Of a stretch of DNA of 5,517 nucleotides, positions 1-5,517 are shown piece after piece; the first letter of the stretch is position 1, and each line of letters opens with the position of its first letter. The stretch lies in NCBI GenBank assembly GCA_030613165.1, contig JAUWMN010000134.1, forward strand, positions 1 through 5,517, in the 5' to 3' direction. The position numbers and the translations under genes are program-made. Below the pieces are notes generated by a model. The model did no database searches and was not told the origin of the DNA. It saw only the letters and a list, made by a program, of their open reading frames with translations. The DNA comes from Desulfobacterales bacterium. GTDB taxonomy: Bacteria > Desulfobacterota > Desulfobacteria > Desulfobacterales > C00003106.

Positions 1-2495
1 TTTATAACAGCCTTGATAATCTTGCCATATCCATCTCAGAACCGGTATTTTATAAGGGTGAATTTGCAGGAATGATTCGATGGATGATTCAAACCGGTAC
101 TATCTCTAAACGCTTTATACAACCGATCAAGGCGGGCAGGGAGGGCTATGCATGGCTTTTTGATGATAAAGAGGTTGTTCTTTCACACCCGGAAAAAGAG
201 TTTGTGGGGATGCCCGTGCTTGATGTAATCAGAAAAATGCATGTGGAGCGAGGCGAGATTTTTGATGAAAGCAGGTTAAAAGAGCACATCCGAGAGGAGC
301 ATAATTACCTTAACAGAATAAAGGTCGAAGGTGAGGGAAGTGGGATATTCATAAATTGTGTAACTGATAAGAACGACTTAGTGACTTTCAAGAGGGTTGC
401 TGTAGGGGACAGAACGTGGGGTTTGATCATAGCCCTCCCTTATTCTGAAATCGCAGGCCCCATTAATAGACATGCAAGGAACACATTTGGACTTGCAGGA
501 CTTATCGTATTGGTGTTTGGAACCGGAGGAGTTTTTCTTTTTAGAACCCAGAAGAAAAAAACCGAGCTTGAAGCAGAGACAAAGTACTTGAAGGAAATTG
601 CCGAATCATCGGAGGCGGTGAGAGAGAGTGAGGAGAAACTCTCGGGGATTATTGACTCTGTAACCGATTGCATGACCATGCTGGACAAAGATTTTACCAT
701 TGTCTGGGTCAACGATGTATCAACAAGATTGTTCGGACAAGACCTGATCGGAAAAAAGTGCTATTCCGCTTACCGTGGACGCGACAAGGCTTGTGATCCA
801 TGTGTGGTAAAAAAGTGTTTCAACGATGGCAAAACTTACCATGATGAAGCAGAAGTTGTGGACACCAAGGGGAACAAAATAGCCTTCTGGTGTACAGCAA
901 GCGTTGCCGCACGAGATGAAAAAGGTCATCCAAAGACAGTGGTGGAAATTTGCCGAGATATTACCGAACGCAAACGCTCCGCAGAGGAACTAAAAACGCT
1001 CAATCAGCAAATAGAGTTCATTCTCGGCGCGACAAAAACAGGTATCGACATTATCGATGCAGAGTTTAATATTCGATATATTGATTCCGAGTGGCAAAAA
1101 GTATACGGCGACCCAACAGGAAGGAAGTGTTATCAATATTTTATGGACCGAAGTGAAGTCTGCCCAGACTGCGGAATCGTAAAAGCCCTGGAGACGAAAT
1201 CTCCTCAGGTCACCGAGGAAGTATTGGTAAAAGAGGGAAATAGACCGATCCAGGTTACTACCATACCCTTTCAAAATAGTACGGGTGAGTGGTTATGTGC
1301 TGAAGTCAACGTTGACATCACGGAACGCAAGCGGGCGGAGGAAGAGAAAGAAAGGATGCAAGCCCAATTCTTGCACGCCCAGAAGATGGAATCTATCGGA
1401 ACCATGGCCGGAGGGATTGCGCACGATTTTAACAACATATTAACGGTCATGCGGGGCAATGCACAGTTGATAGCTATGGATCTTGACCCAACGAATCCTC
1501 ATCATGAATTACTGAAGGAGATTGAAAAACAGGCTACTCTCGCCTCTACCCTCACACGTCAACTTCTCGGTTTTGCAAGGGGCGGAAAGTATGAGGTAAA
1601 ACCGATCAACTTAAACGATGTGGTTAGAGAAAGCTCTACAGCCTTTGGCAGGACCAAAAAACAGATTCCCATTCATCTAAAGCTCCAGGAGGGCTCGCCA
1701 CCTGTTGAAGCGGATGCAGGGCAAATCGAGCAGGTCTTGATGAATCTCTATGTGAACGCCGCCTATGCGATGCCGGCCGGCGGAGACCTCTATCTGGAAA
1801 CACGCGCTATTACCCACGAAGAGATTCAAGTGAGGCCATCTCATATGGAGCCAGGCGCCTATGTGTTGCTCTCAGTTAGAGATACTGGTGTGGGCATGGA
1901 CAAGGAGACGCAGGAAAAAATATTTGACCCGTTCTTTACCACCAGAGAGATGGGCCGGGGCACCGGCCTGGGATTAGCCTCTGTTTATGGAATTATCGAA
2001 AACCATAAGGGATATGTTGACGTAGAGTCTGAGAAAGGCCGGGGGACTACTTTTACAATCTACCTGCCCGTATCTGAACGGGAAATTGAAAGATCTGTAA
2101 AAGTTGCTGACCAGGTGATCAGAGGGACAGAAACAATCCTTTTGGTAGACGATGAAGAGCAAGTTTTGAAGCTAAGTGTCAGAGTTTTAAACACTCTGGG
2201 TTATACCGTACTTGAGGCCAGGAACGGACGCGAAGCAGTAGATGTCTATAAAAAAGAGAAAGATAAGATTGACCTGGTTATCCTGGACATGATCATGCCC
2301 GACATGGGTGGCGGCGAAGCCTATGATCTGCTGAAGGCGATCACTCCTAACATAAAGGTGCTCTTATGCAGCGGATACAGCATTGATGGTCAAGCAATGG
2401 AGATACTGGAACAAGGGTGTAATGGTTTCATTCAAAAGCCGTTTGACATTAAAGGGTGGTCTCATAAGATAAGGGAAATTCTGGACGAAAAATAG
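1..2495 (+). CDS. Hybrid sensor histidine kinase (Cache-TM-PAS-PAS-HisKA-HATPase-REC), 5' end outside window
   Basis: Membrane sensor kinase that would autophosphorylate on His and pass the phosphate to its own C-terminal receiver. The frame is open from position 3, so the ATG at 72 is an internal Met, not the start; residues here are counted from it. The segment before the membrane (to about residue 130) has the pattern of a periplasmic Cache domain ([26 protein letters not shown]). One TM helix spans residues 137-157. Two PAS domains follow (about 189-303 and 313-420), each ending in DITERKR and each carrying C-x10-C-x2-C (C230/C241/C244; C353/C364/C367). HisKA has H451 in GGIAHDFNN. HATPase shows N562, D604 (DTGVGM) and GTGLGL (630-635). 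The receiver (about 688-807) has D693/D694, phospho-acceptor D739, S767 and K789, so all catalytic residues look intact. No HPt domain is seen. The ligand is unknown. The first membrane segment is presumably upstream. Confidence 0.93.
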   Translation, partial: YNSLDNLAISISEPVFYKGEFAGMIRWMIQTGTISKRFIQPIKAGREGYAWLFDDKEVVLSHPEKEFVGMPVLDVIRKMHVERGEIFDESRLKEHIREEHNYLNRIKVEGEGSGIFINCVTDKNDLVTFKRVAVGDRTWGLIIALPYSEIAGPINRHARNTFGLAGLIVLVFGTGGVFLFRTQKKKTELEAETKYLKEIAESSEAVRESEEKLSGIIDSVTDCMTMLDKDFTIVWVNDVSTRLFGQDLIGKKCYSAYRGRDKACDPCVVKKCFNDGKTYHDEAEVVDTKGNKIAFWCTASVAARDEKGHPKTVVEICRDITERKRSAEELKTLNQQIEFILGATKTGIDIIDAEFNIRYIDSEWQKVYGDPTGRKCYQYFMDRSEVCPDCGIVKALETKSPQVTEEVLVKEGNRPIQVTTIPFQNSTGEWLCAEVNVDITERKRAEEEKERMQAQFLHAQKMESIGTMAGGIAHDFNNILTVMRGNAQLIAMDLDPTNPHHELLKEIEKQATLASTLTRQLLGFARGGKYEVKPINLNDVVRESSTAFGRTKKQIPIHLKLQEGSPPVEADAGQIEQVLMNLYVNAAYAMPAGGDLYLETRAITHEEIQVRPSHMEPGAYVLLSVRDTGVGMDKETQEKIFDPFFTTREMGRGTGLGLASVYGIIENHKGYVDVESEKGRGTTFTIYLPVSEREIERSVKVADQVIRGTETILLVDDEEQVLKLSVRVLNTLGYTVLEARNGREAVDVYKKEKDKIDLVILDMIMPDMGGGEAYDLLKAITPNIKVLLCSGYSIDGQAMEILEQGCNGFIQKPFDIKGWSHKIREILDEK

Positions 2496-2502
2496 GCGGC
2501 AT

Positions 2503-2961
2503 CTACTTCTCTTCTCTTTTGATTGCCTGATAAAGAGCATTGATGCTGCCGGTTAGTGCTTTGCTGTAAATAGTATCTGATTCAAGCACCTTTGTTGCCT
2601 TGTAGAGCATCTCAGATATTTTAAAATTGGCTGTCCCATATTCTGATTTGGGCGCCTCAACACGGAATGATTTTGTTTCCCCACCCCCGGTATCCGGGGA
2701 AAAGCTCTCTTCCTCGTCACCCCCCTCCATATAGATTGGACCCTCTCCGGTCACAAGCCATGCGGGGTTAAAACCAAAATGATCTGAAAGGCTTTGGATA
2801 AATGCCACGCTTGGAGGTGTCTTTTTAGTCCGGTAGCTGTTAATTGTGTTTTTGTTGACCCCTAACAGCTTACTCAACTTCTCATTTGACAGGTTATTGG
2901 TCTTGACAGCCTGGTTTAGCGCCCACCTTGTCCGCTCCTTCAATCCCATTTCGGGCATCAT
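2503..2961 (-). CDS. Small CI/XRE-type helix-turn-helix transcriptional regulator
   Basis: Probable DNA-binding repressor. An N-terminal five-helix HTH covers about residues 16-76 when counted from the upstream ATG at 2976. The recognition region includes LSNEKLSKLLGVNKNTINSY, and the domain ends in FNPAWLVTGEGP, a signature of phage-CI-like HTH proteins. A Gly/Glu-rich linker (about 83-104) leads to a helical tail (KATKVLESDTIYSKAL), perhaps for oligomerisation. There is no S24 peptidase domain, so LexA-like self-cleavage is not expected. Four ATGs are possible (2976, 2961, 2958, 2949). I chose 2961 because GGAAGGG (2974-2968) lies 6 nt upstream, whereas the 2976 ATG has no Shine-Dalgarno and sits about where transcription from the -10 at 2982-2987 would begin. 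The 2976 start would give 157 aa, the chosen one 152. The gene converges on the kinase with a 7-bp gap and diverges from the 69-aa gene, whose promoter palindrome is a candidate target (inference). Confidence 0.85.
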   Translation of the reverse strand: MMPEMGLKERTRWALNQAVKTNNLSNEKLSKLLGVNKNTINSYRTKKTPPSVAFIQSLSDHFGFNPAWLVTGEGPIYMEGGDEEESFSPDTGGGETKSFRVEAPKSEYGTANFKISEMLYKATKVLESDTIYSKALTGSINALYQAIKREEK

Positions 2962-2981
2962 TCTTGGCCCTTCCATTCTAC

Positions 2982-3010
2982 ACTATAAATCAAATAGGCT
3001 ATAAAAACAA
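2982..3010 (-). promoter_or_regulatory. Candidate sigma70 promoter of the HTH regulator
   Basis: On the minus strand, TATAGT (2987-2982) matches the -10 consensus at 5 of 6 positions. The hexamer 17 bp upstream is TTGTTT (3010-3005), a weak -35. Transcription would start near 2975, giving a very short leader to the ATG at 2961. The -10 is reasonable and the -35 poor, so this is a moderate call. Confidence 0.4.
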
Positions 3011-3074
3011 TTCATTGTCAGCGCATAGCCACGATTGGTCGAATACAGGCGGCGTCTATAGAAGCGGGCCGTAG

Positions 3075-3109
3075 CCCAGATAAATGCTTGACATAAGTAT
3101 TTATCTGGG
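3075..3109. promoter_or_regulatory. Long palindromic operator candidate over the forward promoter
   Basis: The left arm CCCAGATAAATGCTT (3075-3089) and right arm AAGTATTTATCTGGG (3095-3109) are reverse complements at 14 of 15 positions around a 5-nt centre. The palindrome covers the -35 hexamer and nearly the whole spacer of the promoter at 3088-3116, so a protein bound here would block RNA polymerase. The adjacent divergent HTH regulator is the obvious candidate binder, but that is inference. It is unlikely to act as an RNA hairpin of that promoter, because it lies upstream of the expected start. Confidence 0.65.
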
Positions 3110-3116
3110 TCATAAT
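3088..3116 (+). promoter_or_regulatory. Near-consensus sigma70 promoter reading toward the 69-aa gene
   Basis: TTGACA (3088-3093) is a perfect -35 and CATAAT (3111-3116) a 5/6 -10, with the optimal 17-bp spacer. Transcription would begin around 3121-3125, leaving a leader of about 300 nt before the ATG at 3428. No better promoter was seen closer to that gene. The embedded palindrome suggests a strong but repressible promoter. Confidence 0.7.
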
Positions 3117-3127
3117 GCAGATTAGAC

Positions 3128-3146
3128 ACAAATTTTTATCATTATC
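3128..3146 (-). promoter_or_regulatory. Fur-box-like sequence just downstream of the forward promoter start
   Basis: Read on the minus strand, this 19-mer begins GATAATGATA, identical to the first ten bases of the classical Fur box GATAATGATAATCATTATC, and matches 14 of 19 overall. It would lie at about +5 to +23 of the promoter at 3088-3116, a position compatible with repression. The second half is poorly conserved and the region is AT-rich, so chance resemblance is a real possibility. Confidence 0.25.
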
Positions 3147-3320
3147 AATATTGATGAATTCGTAAAAAGTCTTGAGTTTGATAAAGGATGGCTAAGTAAA
3201 AAAGGTCAATATACAAGGCGTAGTAGATTTTCAGGTATGAAGGCATACATATGGTATGTCGAATGCCTGAAAAACTACTACAACGCAGTAGATTGGACTT
3301 TTTACGACGCCATCAATATT
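3147..3320. mobile_element. MITE-like palindromic element with 25-bp terminal inverted repeats
   Basis: A 174-bp non-coding element. Its ends (3147-3171 and 3296-3320) are inverted copies matching at 22 of 25 positions and share AATATTGATG and TCGTAAAAAGTC. The interior is also palindromic: GTAGTAG plus TTTTCAGG (about 3220-3234) pairs with CCTGAAAA plus CTACTAC (about 3266-3281), and CATAC/GTATG (3244-3248, 3254-3258) close the centre. A 9-bp direct repeat, ATCAATATT, occurs at both edges (3144-3152 and 3312-3320) and could be a target duplication, but it overlaps the inverted repeats, so the exact ends are uncertain. There is no transposase. It lies in the predicted 5' leader of the 69-aa gene. 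I recall similar CGTAAAAAGTC-ended repeats from deltaproteobacterial genomes, but this is memory rather than a search. Confidence 0.7.
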
Positions 3321-3427
3321 TATACCCATGTTTTGCCATGAGGTCAAGCGCCTAACAACCGTCCACCCGGAAAAATTTCGCCAATTGGCTATTTGCCGAT
3401 GAACAACAAGTAACCAAGGAGGACAAA
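3321..3427 (+). other. Leader segment before the 69-aa gene, with a short palindrome
   Basis: No promoter or gene was recognised here. GCCAATTGGC (3380-3389) is a perfect 10-bp palindrome about 40 bp upstream of the ATG and could be a binding site, but a palindrome this short may be chance. The strong Shine-Dalgarno of the next gene, AAGGAGG, is at 3416-3422. Confidence 0.3.
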
Positions 3428-3637
3428 ATGAACGTAGATCGTTTGAGAAGCAATATACTGGCGGAGATGTTAAAATTTCAAACGGTTGCTTTACGCTCCC
3501 TTGCAGGAGGTTCTCCTGTTGGTTTCGCGCGATCTGTGTGTCAGTGGTACGTTTTGAATGAACTCCTCGGTCGTGAAAAGGAAGATCCTTTCAGGCATAT
3601 ATATGAATTTGTTAGGGAGCATTTGAAGAGAACGTAA
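3428..3637 (+). CDS. Uncharacterised 69-aa protein
   Basis: I do not recognise a family. A consensus Shine-Dalgarno (AAGGAGG, 3416-3422) with 5-nt spacing precedes the ATG, which makes translation very likely. The product looks soluble and mostly helical. An N-terminal amphipathic stretch (MNVDRLRSNILAEMLKFQ) is followed by a Gly/Ser turn (LAGGSPVG), a central helix with one Cys (C38) and two aromatics (QWY), then a charged C-terminal helix (IYEFVREHLKRT). There is no signal peptide, TM segment or evident HTH. It appears to be a single-gene unit, driven by the operator-covered promoter at 3088-3116 through a long leader and followed by a hairpin. The divergent neighbour is the HTH regulator. 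It could be an antitoxin-like, adaptor or regulatory small protein, but nothing in the sequence decides this. Confidence 0.72.
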   Translation: MNVDRLRSNILAEMLKFQTVALRSLAGGSPVGFARSVCQWYVLNELLGREKEDPFRHIYEFVREHLKRT

Positions 3638-3643
3638 GAAGGG

Positions 3644-3676
3644 GGGGTGTCCGGTTTTCTATTGACACCCCGGCTT
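3644..3676 (+). terminator. Hairpin terminator candidate after the 69-aa gene
   Basis: GGGGTGTC (3644-3651) pairs perfectly with GACACCCC (3664-3671) across a 12-nt loop, starting 6 nt after the stop codon. The following tract (GGCTTTG) has only three consecutive T, so it may be a weak terminator or an mRNA-stabilising 3' hairpin. Confidence 0.45.
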
Positions 3677-3806
3677 TGTTCCTCTAAGGTATATCTATTA
3701 TTTGATAAAGAACTTCGATCTTGCAGGATCGTTTGGTCCCGATGAATGGGCACACTTTTAGAAGATAATAAACACCCACCAAGCCACAGATACAGGATAC
3801 ATTCAC

Positions 3807-3858
3807 GCCACGAAGGCTGTTTGTCTTTAGAAAAAGACTCTGCGTTCGTGGCTTTTTT
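3807..3858 (+). terminator. Strong rho-independent terminator upstream of exbB
   Basis: GCCACGAA (3807-3814) pairs with TTCGTGGC (3845-3852). Inside, GTCTTT (3823-3828) and AAAGAC (3833-3838) form a second stem with a 4-nt loop. Six T follow at once (3853-3858). The structure would stop rightward transcription and isolate exbB from the upstream unit. The sequence before it (CACAGAT-CAGGATA, 3785-3799) resembles the repeat near 5132, so the terminator may derive from an interspersed repeat. Confidence 0.7.
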
Positions 3859-4025
3859 ATTGGTTTACAGGAGAGCCAATTTCAAAATGTTCAATTTTGT
3901 CCCAAGGTCAAGGAAGGTGAAAATTCTAACCACAGGAATACTTGATGTATTTCGAGGATTAGAATTTGAGCCTGACGCAGAGATTGGGTAAAAGGGGACG
4001 TTTTGAAACTGGCTCAGGAGCTAAC

Positions 4026-4697
4026 ATGTTTTTTCTGATTGAAAAAGGCGGATTTTTTATGTGGCCGCTGCTTTTTTGTTCAATAGCGGCAGTGGCTATT
4101 ATTTGCGAACGGGTGACATATTTTATCCGAAACCAGGGGCCTGCCGTCGAACTTATGGAAACCGTAAAGAAGTTGGTACAGGAAAAAAAGACCGTTGAGG
4201 CCCTTGAACTCTGCCGTAAAACACGCGGCCCTTTAGCCTGTATAGGCGAAGTCTATCTCTCAAACCTTCACCTGAAAAAAGAAGACCGTGAGGAAATCCT
4301 CCACCGGGAGGGAAGCGTGGCCTTAGAACAGTTGGAAAATCACCTGAATAAATTGGCCACCATTGCTCACATCTCTCCTCTCCTTGGGCTTCTCGGAACC
4401 GTTACCGGCATGATCCTCGCCTTCAAACAGGTTCAAGCAGGGGGCCAAGCGGATGTTGGGCTCCTTGCGGGAGGCATTTGGGAGGCGCTCCTGACTACAG
4501 CGGTAGGCTTGAGTATCGCCATACCCGCAATGGCCGCATTCAACTATTTTGAAGCGCGAGTAGATAAGACCCAGTCACGTATGCATTACTTTGTTTCCGT
4601 GTTGAATGAACTCCTGGGATTCGGGCAGGTGCACGGCCATCTTCGGGTGGCACAGCATAGCACAAGAGAAAAGGAAGAAACAGTAGATGCAATTTAG
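4026..4697 (+). CDS. exbB: MotA/TolQ/ExbB-family proton channel protein (ExbB-like)
   Basis: Inner-membrane proton-channel subunit of the motor that energises TonB. The start is ATG 4026, with AGGAG (4016-4020) 5 nt upstream, giving 223 aa. The longer frame from a TTG at 3966 has no ribosome site. Topology fits the family: a short N-terminus with GGFFMWP and TM1 (about 12-34), a large cytoplasmic loop, TM2 (about 114-134, SPLLGLLGTVTGM) and TM3 (about 153-175, EALLTTAVGLSIAIPA). Key polar residues are present: T125, E153 and T158 align by motif with E. coli ExbB T148, E176 and T181, which line the proton path. The C-terminus is a short polar tail. exbD overlaps the 3' end by 11 nt, so the two are probably co-translated. 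TolQ is the alternative family member; the TonB-like gene downstream favours ExbB. Confidence 0.9.
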   Translation: MFFLIEKGGFFMWPLLFCSIAAVAIICERVTYFIRNQGPAVELMETVKKLVQEKKTVEALELCRKTRGPLACIGEVYLSNLHLKKEDREEILHREGSVALEQLENHLNKLATIAHISPLLGLLGTVTGMILAFKQVQAGGQADVGLLAGGIWEALLTTAVGLSIAIPAMAAFNYFEARVDKTQSRMHYFVSVLNELLGFGQVHGHLRVAQHSTREKEETVDAI

Positions 4698-5094
4698 AAG
4701 GCGAAACAAGAGTCAGATAACGCTCAGCATTGCCCCGCTGGTAGATATCGTCTTTTTGTTGCTGATCTTTTTTCTTCTCAGCTCCAGTTACGTGCAACCT
4801 TCAATCAAGCTGAACCTCCCGGAGGCAAGGAACCAGGAAGCAGCCGAAAAACAGGAAATCGTGGTCACAGTAGACAAAACCGGAACAATCTATCTCAACC
4901 GTGAGCTGGTGGTGTTAGACGAGCTTTCCGAACGTCTCGGCAATCTAATGAAGACAAGATCCCAGCGAGAGATAATCTTTCGAGGGGACCGGACTATTGC
5001 TTACGATCTGTTCGTGCGCATTATGGACATGGCCAAACGGGCCGGCGCAGAAAACATACATATTAGTCATCAATACACACGTGAAAGTAACTGA
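4687..5094 (+). CDS. exbD: ExbD/TolR-family biopolymer transport protein
   Basis: Partner of ExbB in the proton-driven motor, 135 aa. A short positively charged cytoplasmic N-terminus (RRRNK) leads to one TM helix (about 16-36, IAPLVDIVFLLLIFFLL). D20 in it is the conserved membrane aspartate (D25 in E. coli ExbD) that carries the proton. The rest is a periplasmic domain with the usual pattern: VVTVDKTGTIYLN, then a helix with LDELSERL, then IIFRGDRTIAYDLFVRIMDMAKRAGAENIHI. Length is normal for the family. The ATG lies inside the end of exbB (11-nt overlap). AAGGA at 4671-4675 is a somewhat distant ribosome site, which suggests translational coupling. TolR is the alternative name. Confidence 0.9.
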   Translation: MQFRRRNKSQITLSIAPLVDIVFLLLIFFLLSSSYVQPSIKLNLPEARNQEAAEKQEIVVTVDKTGTIYLNRELVVLDELSERLGNLMKTRSQREIIFRGDRTIAYDLFVRIMDMAKRAGAENIHISHQYTRESN

Positions 5095-5131
5095 TCACGA
5101 AGATGGAGTTTTTGATAAGAATTTCTATTTT

Positions 5132-5207
5132 GGACACAGATGAACACAGATTAGCAGGATATTTATTACAAAACACTATCTGTGTGTATCTGTGAAAATC
5201 TGTGTCC
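5132..5207. repeat. Palindromic array of 10-bp CACAGAT/ATCTGTG repeats
   Basis: On the left are GGACACAGAT (5132-5141), GAACACAGAT (5142-5151) and a degenerate third unit starting TAGCAGGAT. On the right are three tandem 10-mers: ATCTGTGTGT (5178-5187), ATCTGTGAAA (5188-5197) and ATCTGTGTCC (5198-5207). The outermost units are perfect reverse complements, so the block can form a long imperfect hairpin around an AT-rich centre. It fills the exbD-to-tonB gap. There is no adjacent U tract on the right, so it is not a standard terminator. It looks like an interspersed intergenic repeat. Confidence 0.75.
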
Positions 5208-5296
5208 TAATTTAAGAGTTTGTTTCAAAGTTATTTAAGCAATGTGGTGTTATATCCAAAAACTAATTTTTTTTCTGAAACTCTATATCAACTAAG

Positions 5297-5517
5297 ATGC
5301 TGCAAACGAAACAAAACAAATTACCGCTCTTTTTAACCCTCTCCTTGCTGGTGCACATAATATTCCTCTGTATACGCAGCCAGGACACTGTTTTGGCTCC
5401 GATCAGGGCGCCCCGTAATGACCGCGCCATATGTATATCTCTTAAAAACGTATTCGTGGCAGGCTCTTCCCAGGAAATGATGGAACAAAAGATCACCCCT
5501 TACCGTGCCAGACCTGC
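5297..5517 (+). CDS. tonB: TonB-like energy transducer, N-terminal part (3' end outside window)
   Basis: The open frame runs from ATG 5297 to the right edge (73 codons) without a stop; an in-frame TGA at 5276 limits upstream extension. The N-terminus is a signal-anchor: basic residues (QTKQNK), then a hydrophobic helix (about residues 9-26). It contains S16-x3-H20 (SLLVH), the same spacing and positions as the functional Ser16/His20 pair of E. coli TonB that contacts ExbB/ExbD. After the helix comes a polar periplasmic stretch, with no long Pro-rich region reached yet. Its position after exbB and exbD supports the assignment. The Shine-Dalgarno is weak (only CTAAG just before the ATG), so the exact start is uncertain. 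It may be transcribed with exbBD through the repeat, or separately. Another single-anchor periplasmic protein remains possible. Confidence 0.62.
   Translation, partial: MLQTKQNKLPLFLTLSLLVHIIFLCIRSQDTVLAPIRAPRNDRAICISLKNVFVAGSSQEMMEQKITPYRARP

Larger units (their letters stand above)
3638..4025. other. Gene-free spacer between the 69-aa gene and exbB
   Basis: This 388-bp stretch holds a hairpin right after the 69-aa gene and a strong terminator at 3807-3858, both listed separately. It also has a small CGATC/GATCG inverted repeat (3716-3731), an AT-rich inverted repeat CAAAAT-N5-ATTTTG (3883-3899), and the exbB Shine-Dalgarno (AGGAG, 4016-4020). TAGAAT around 3960-3965 resembles a -10, but no matching -35 was found. 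Since the terminator lies upstream, exbB should have its own promoter within 3859-4010, which I could not locate with confidence. Confidence 0.6.

Noticed and set aside
72..74. ATG at 72 as the start of the kinase
   Set aside because: The frame is open from position 3 and the upstream residues ([13 protein letters not shown]) continue the Cache domain, so this Met is internal.
440..2162. Several minus-strand ORFs of 62-94 codons inside the kinase gene
   Set aside because: All lie antisense to a well-supported coding region, have no family-like sequence, and are typical shadow frames.
2685..2699. GC-rich hairpin CCCCGG-TAT-CCGGGG as a terminator for the kinase
   Set aside because: No T tract follows on either strand. 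It lies in the Gly-rich linker codons of the HTH gene and is better explained by codon composition.
3662..3690. TTGACA at 3662-3667 as a -35 for a promoter toward exbB
   Set aside because: No acceptable -10 lies 16-18 bp downstream, and the hexamer is part of the hairpin stem. Any transcript would also hit the terminator at 3807-3858.
3541..3753. 70-codon minus-strand ORF overlapping the 69-aa gene
   Set aside because: It is antisense to an ORF with a consensus ribosome site, and it crosses the hairpin at 3644-3671.
3746..3991. 81-codon forward ORF in the spacer upstream of exbB
   Set aside because: It runs straight through the strong intrinsic terminator at 3807-3858, has no ribosome site, and its product has no recognisable pattern.
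3966..4025. N-terminal extension of exbB from a TTG at 3966
   Set aside because: The added residues are not ExbB-like and lack a Shine-Dalgarno; AGGAG at 4016-4020 fits ATG 4026, whose product begins with the usual family N-terminus.
4540..4797. 85-codon minus-strand ORF across the exbB/exbD junction
   Set aside because: Antisense to two recognised genes, with no recognisable product.
5263..5496. 77-codon minus-strand ORF at the right end
   Set aside because: It is antisense to the TonB-like frame, which has a convincing membrane anchor with S-x3-H and fits the operon context.

Overview
The window looks like chromosomal DNA from a Gram-negative bacterium, most likely a deltaproteobacterium in the broad sense (Desulfobacterota-like). 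That placement is an inference. It rests on the AHDFNN-type hybrid sensor kinase with cysteine-bearing PAS domains, an ExbB/ExbD/TonB-type system (which implies an outer membrane), and interspersed palindromic intergenic repeats of a kind I associate with that group. No rRNA, tRNA, CRISPR array or transposase gene was seen.

Layout: (1) Positions 1-2495 (+) hold the 3' part of a large membrane-bound hybrid histidine kinase (Cache - TM - PAS - PAS - HisKA - HATPase - receiver). The reading frame is open to the left edge, so the true start lies outside. (2) Converging on it with only 7 bp between the stops is a small CI/XRE-type helix-turn-helix regulator, 2503-2961 (-). (3) The 451-bp region 2977-3427 is the most structured part. 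It has a weak promoter for the regulator, and a near-consensus sigma70 promoter reading right (TTGACA-17 bp-CATAAT) whose -35 and spacer are covered by a 15-bp-arm palindrome that looks like an operator. A Fur-box-like sequence follows, then a 174-bp MITE-like element with 25-bp terminal inverted repeats. (4) At 3428-3637 (+) a 69-aa protein of unknown function has an excellent Shine-Dalgarno and a hairpin terminator candidate after it. (5) Positions 3638-4025 are a gene-free spacer with a strong intrinsic terminator at 3807-3858. (6) Positions 4026-5094 (+) carry exbB and exbD, overlapping by 11 nt. After a 202-bp gap with a palindromic array of 10-bp repeats comes the start of a TonB-like protein (5297 to the right edge), with the S-x3-H motif in its membrane anchor.

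How the parts may work together: ExbB, ExbD and TonB would form an inner-membrane motor that uses the proton gradient to power outer-membrane transport. The kinase is a separate signalling unit. The regulator, the palindromic operator and the 69-aa gene form a plausible divergent control cassette, the least conventional part of the window. Its function, and any link to the ExbBD system, cannot be settled from sequence alone.
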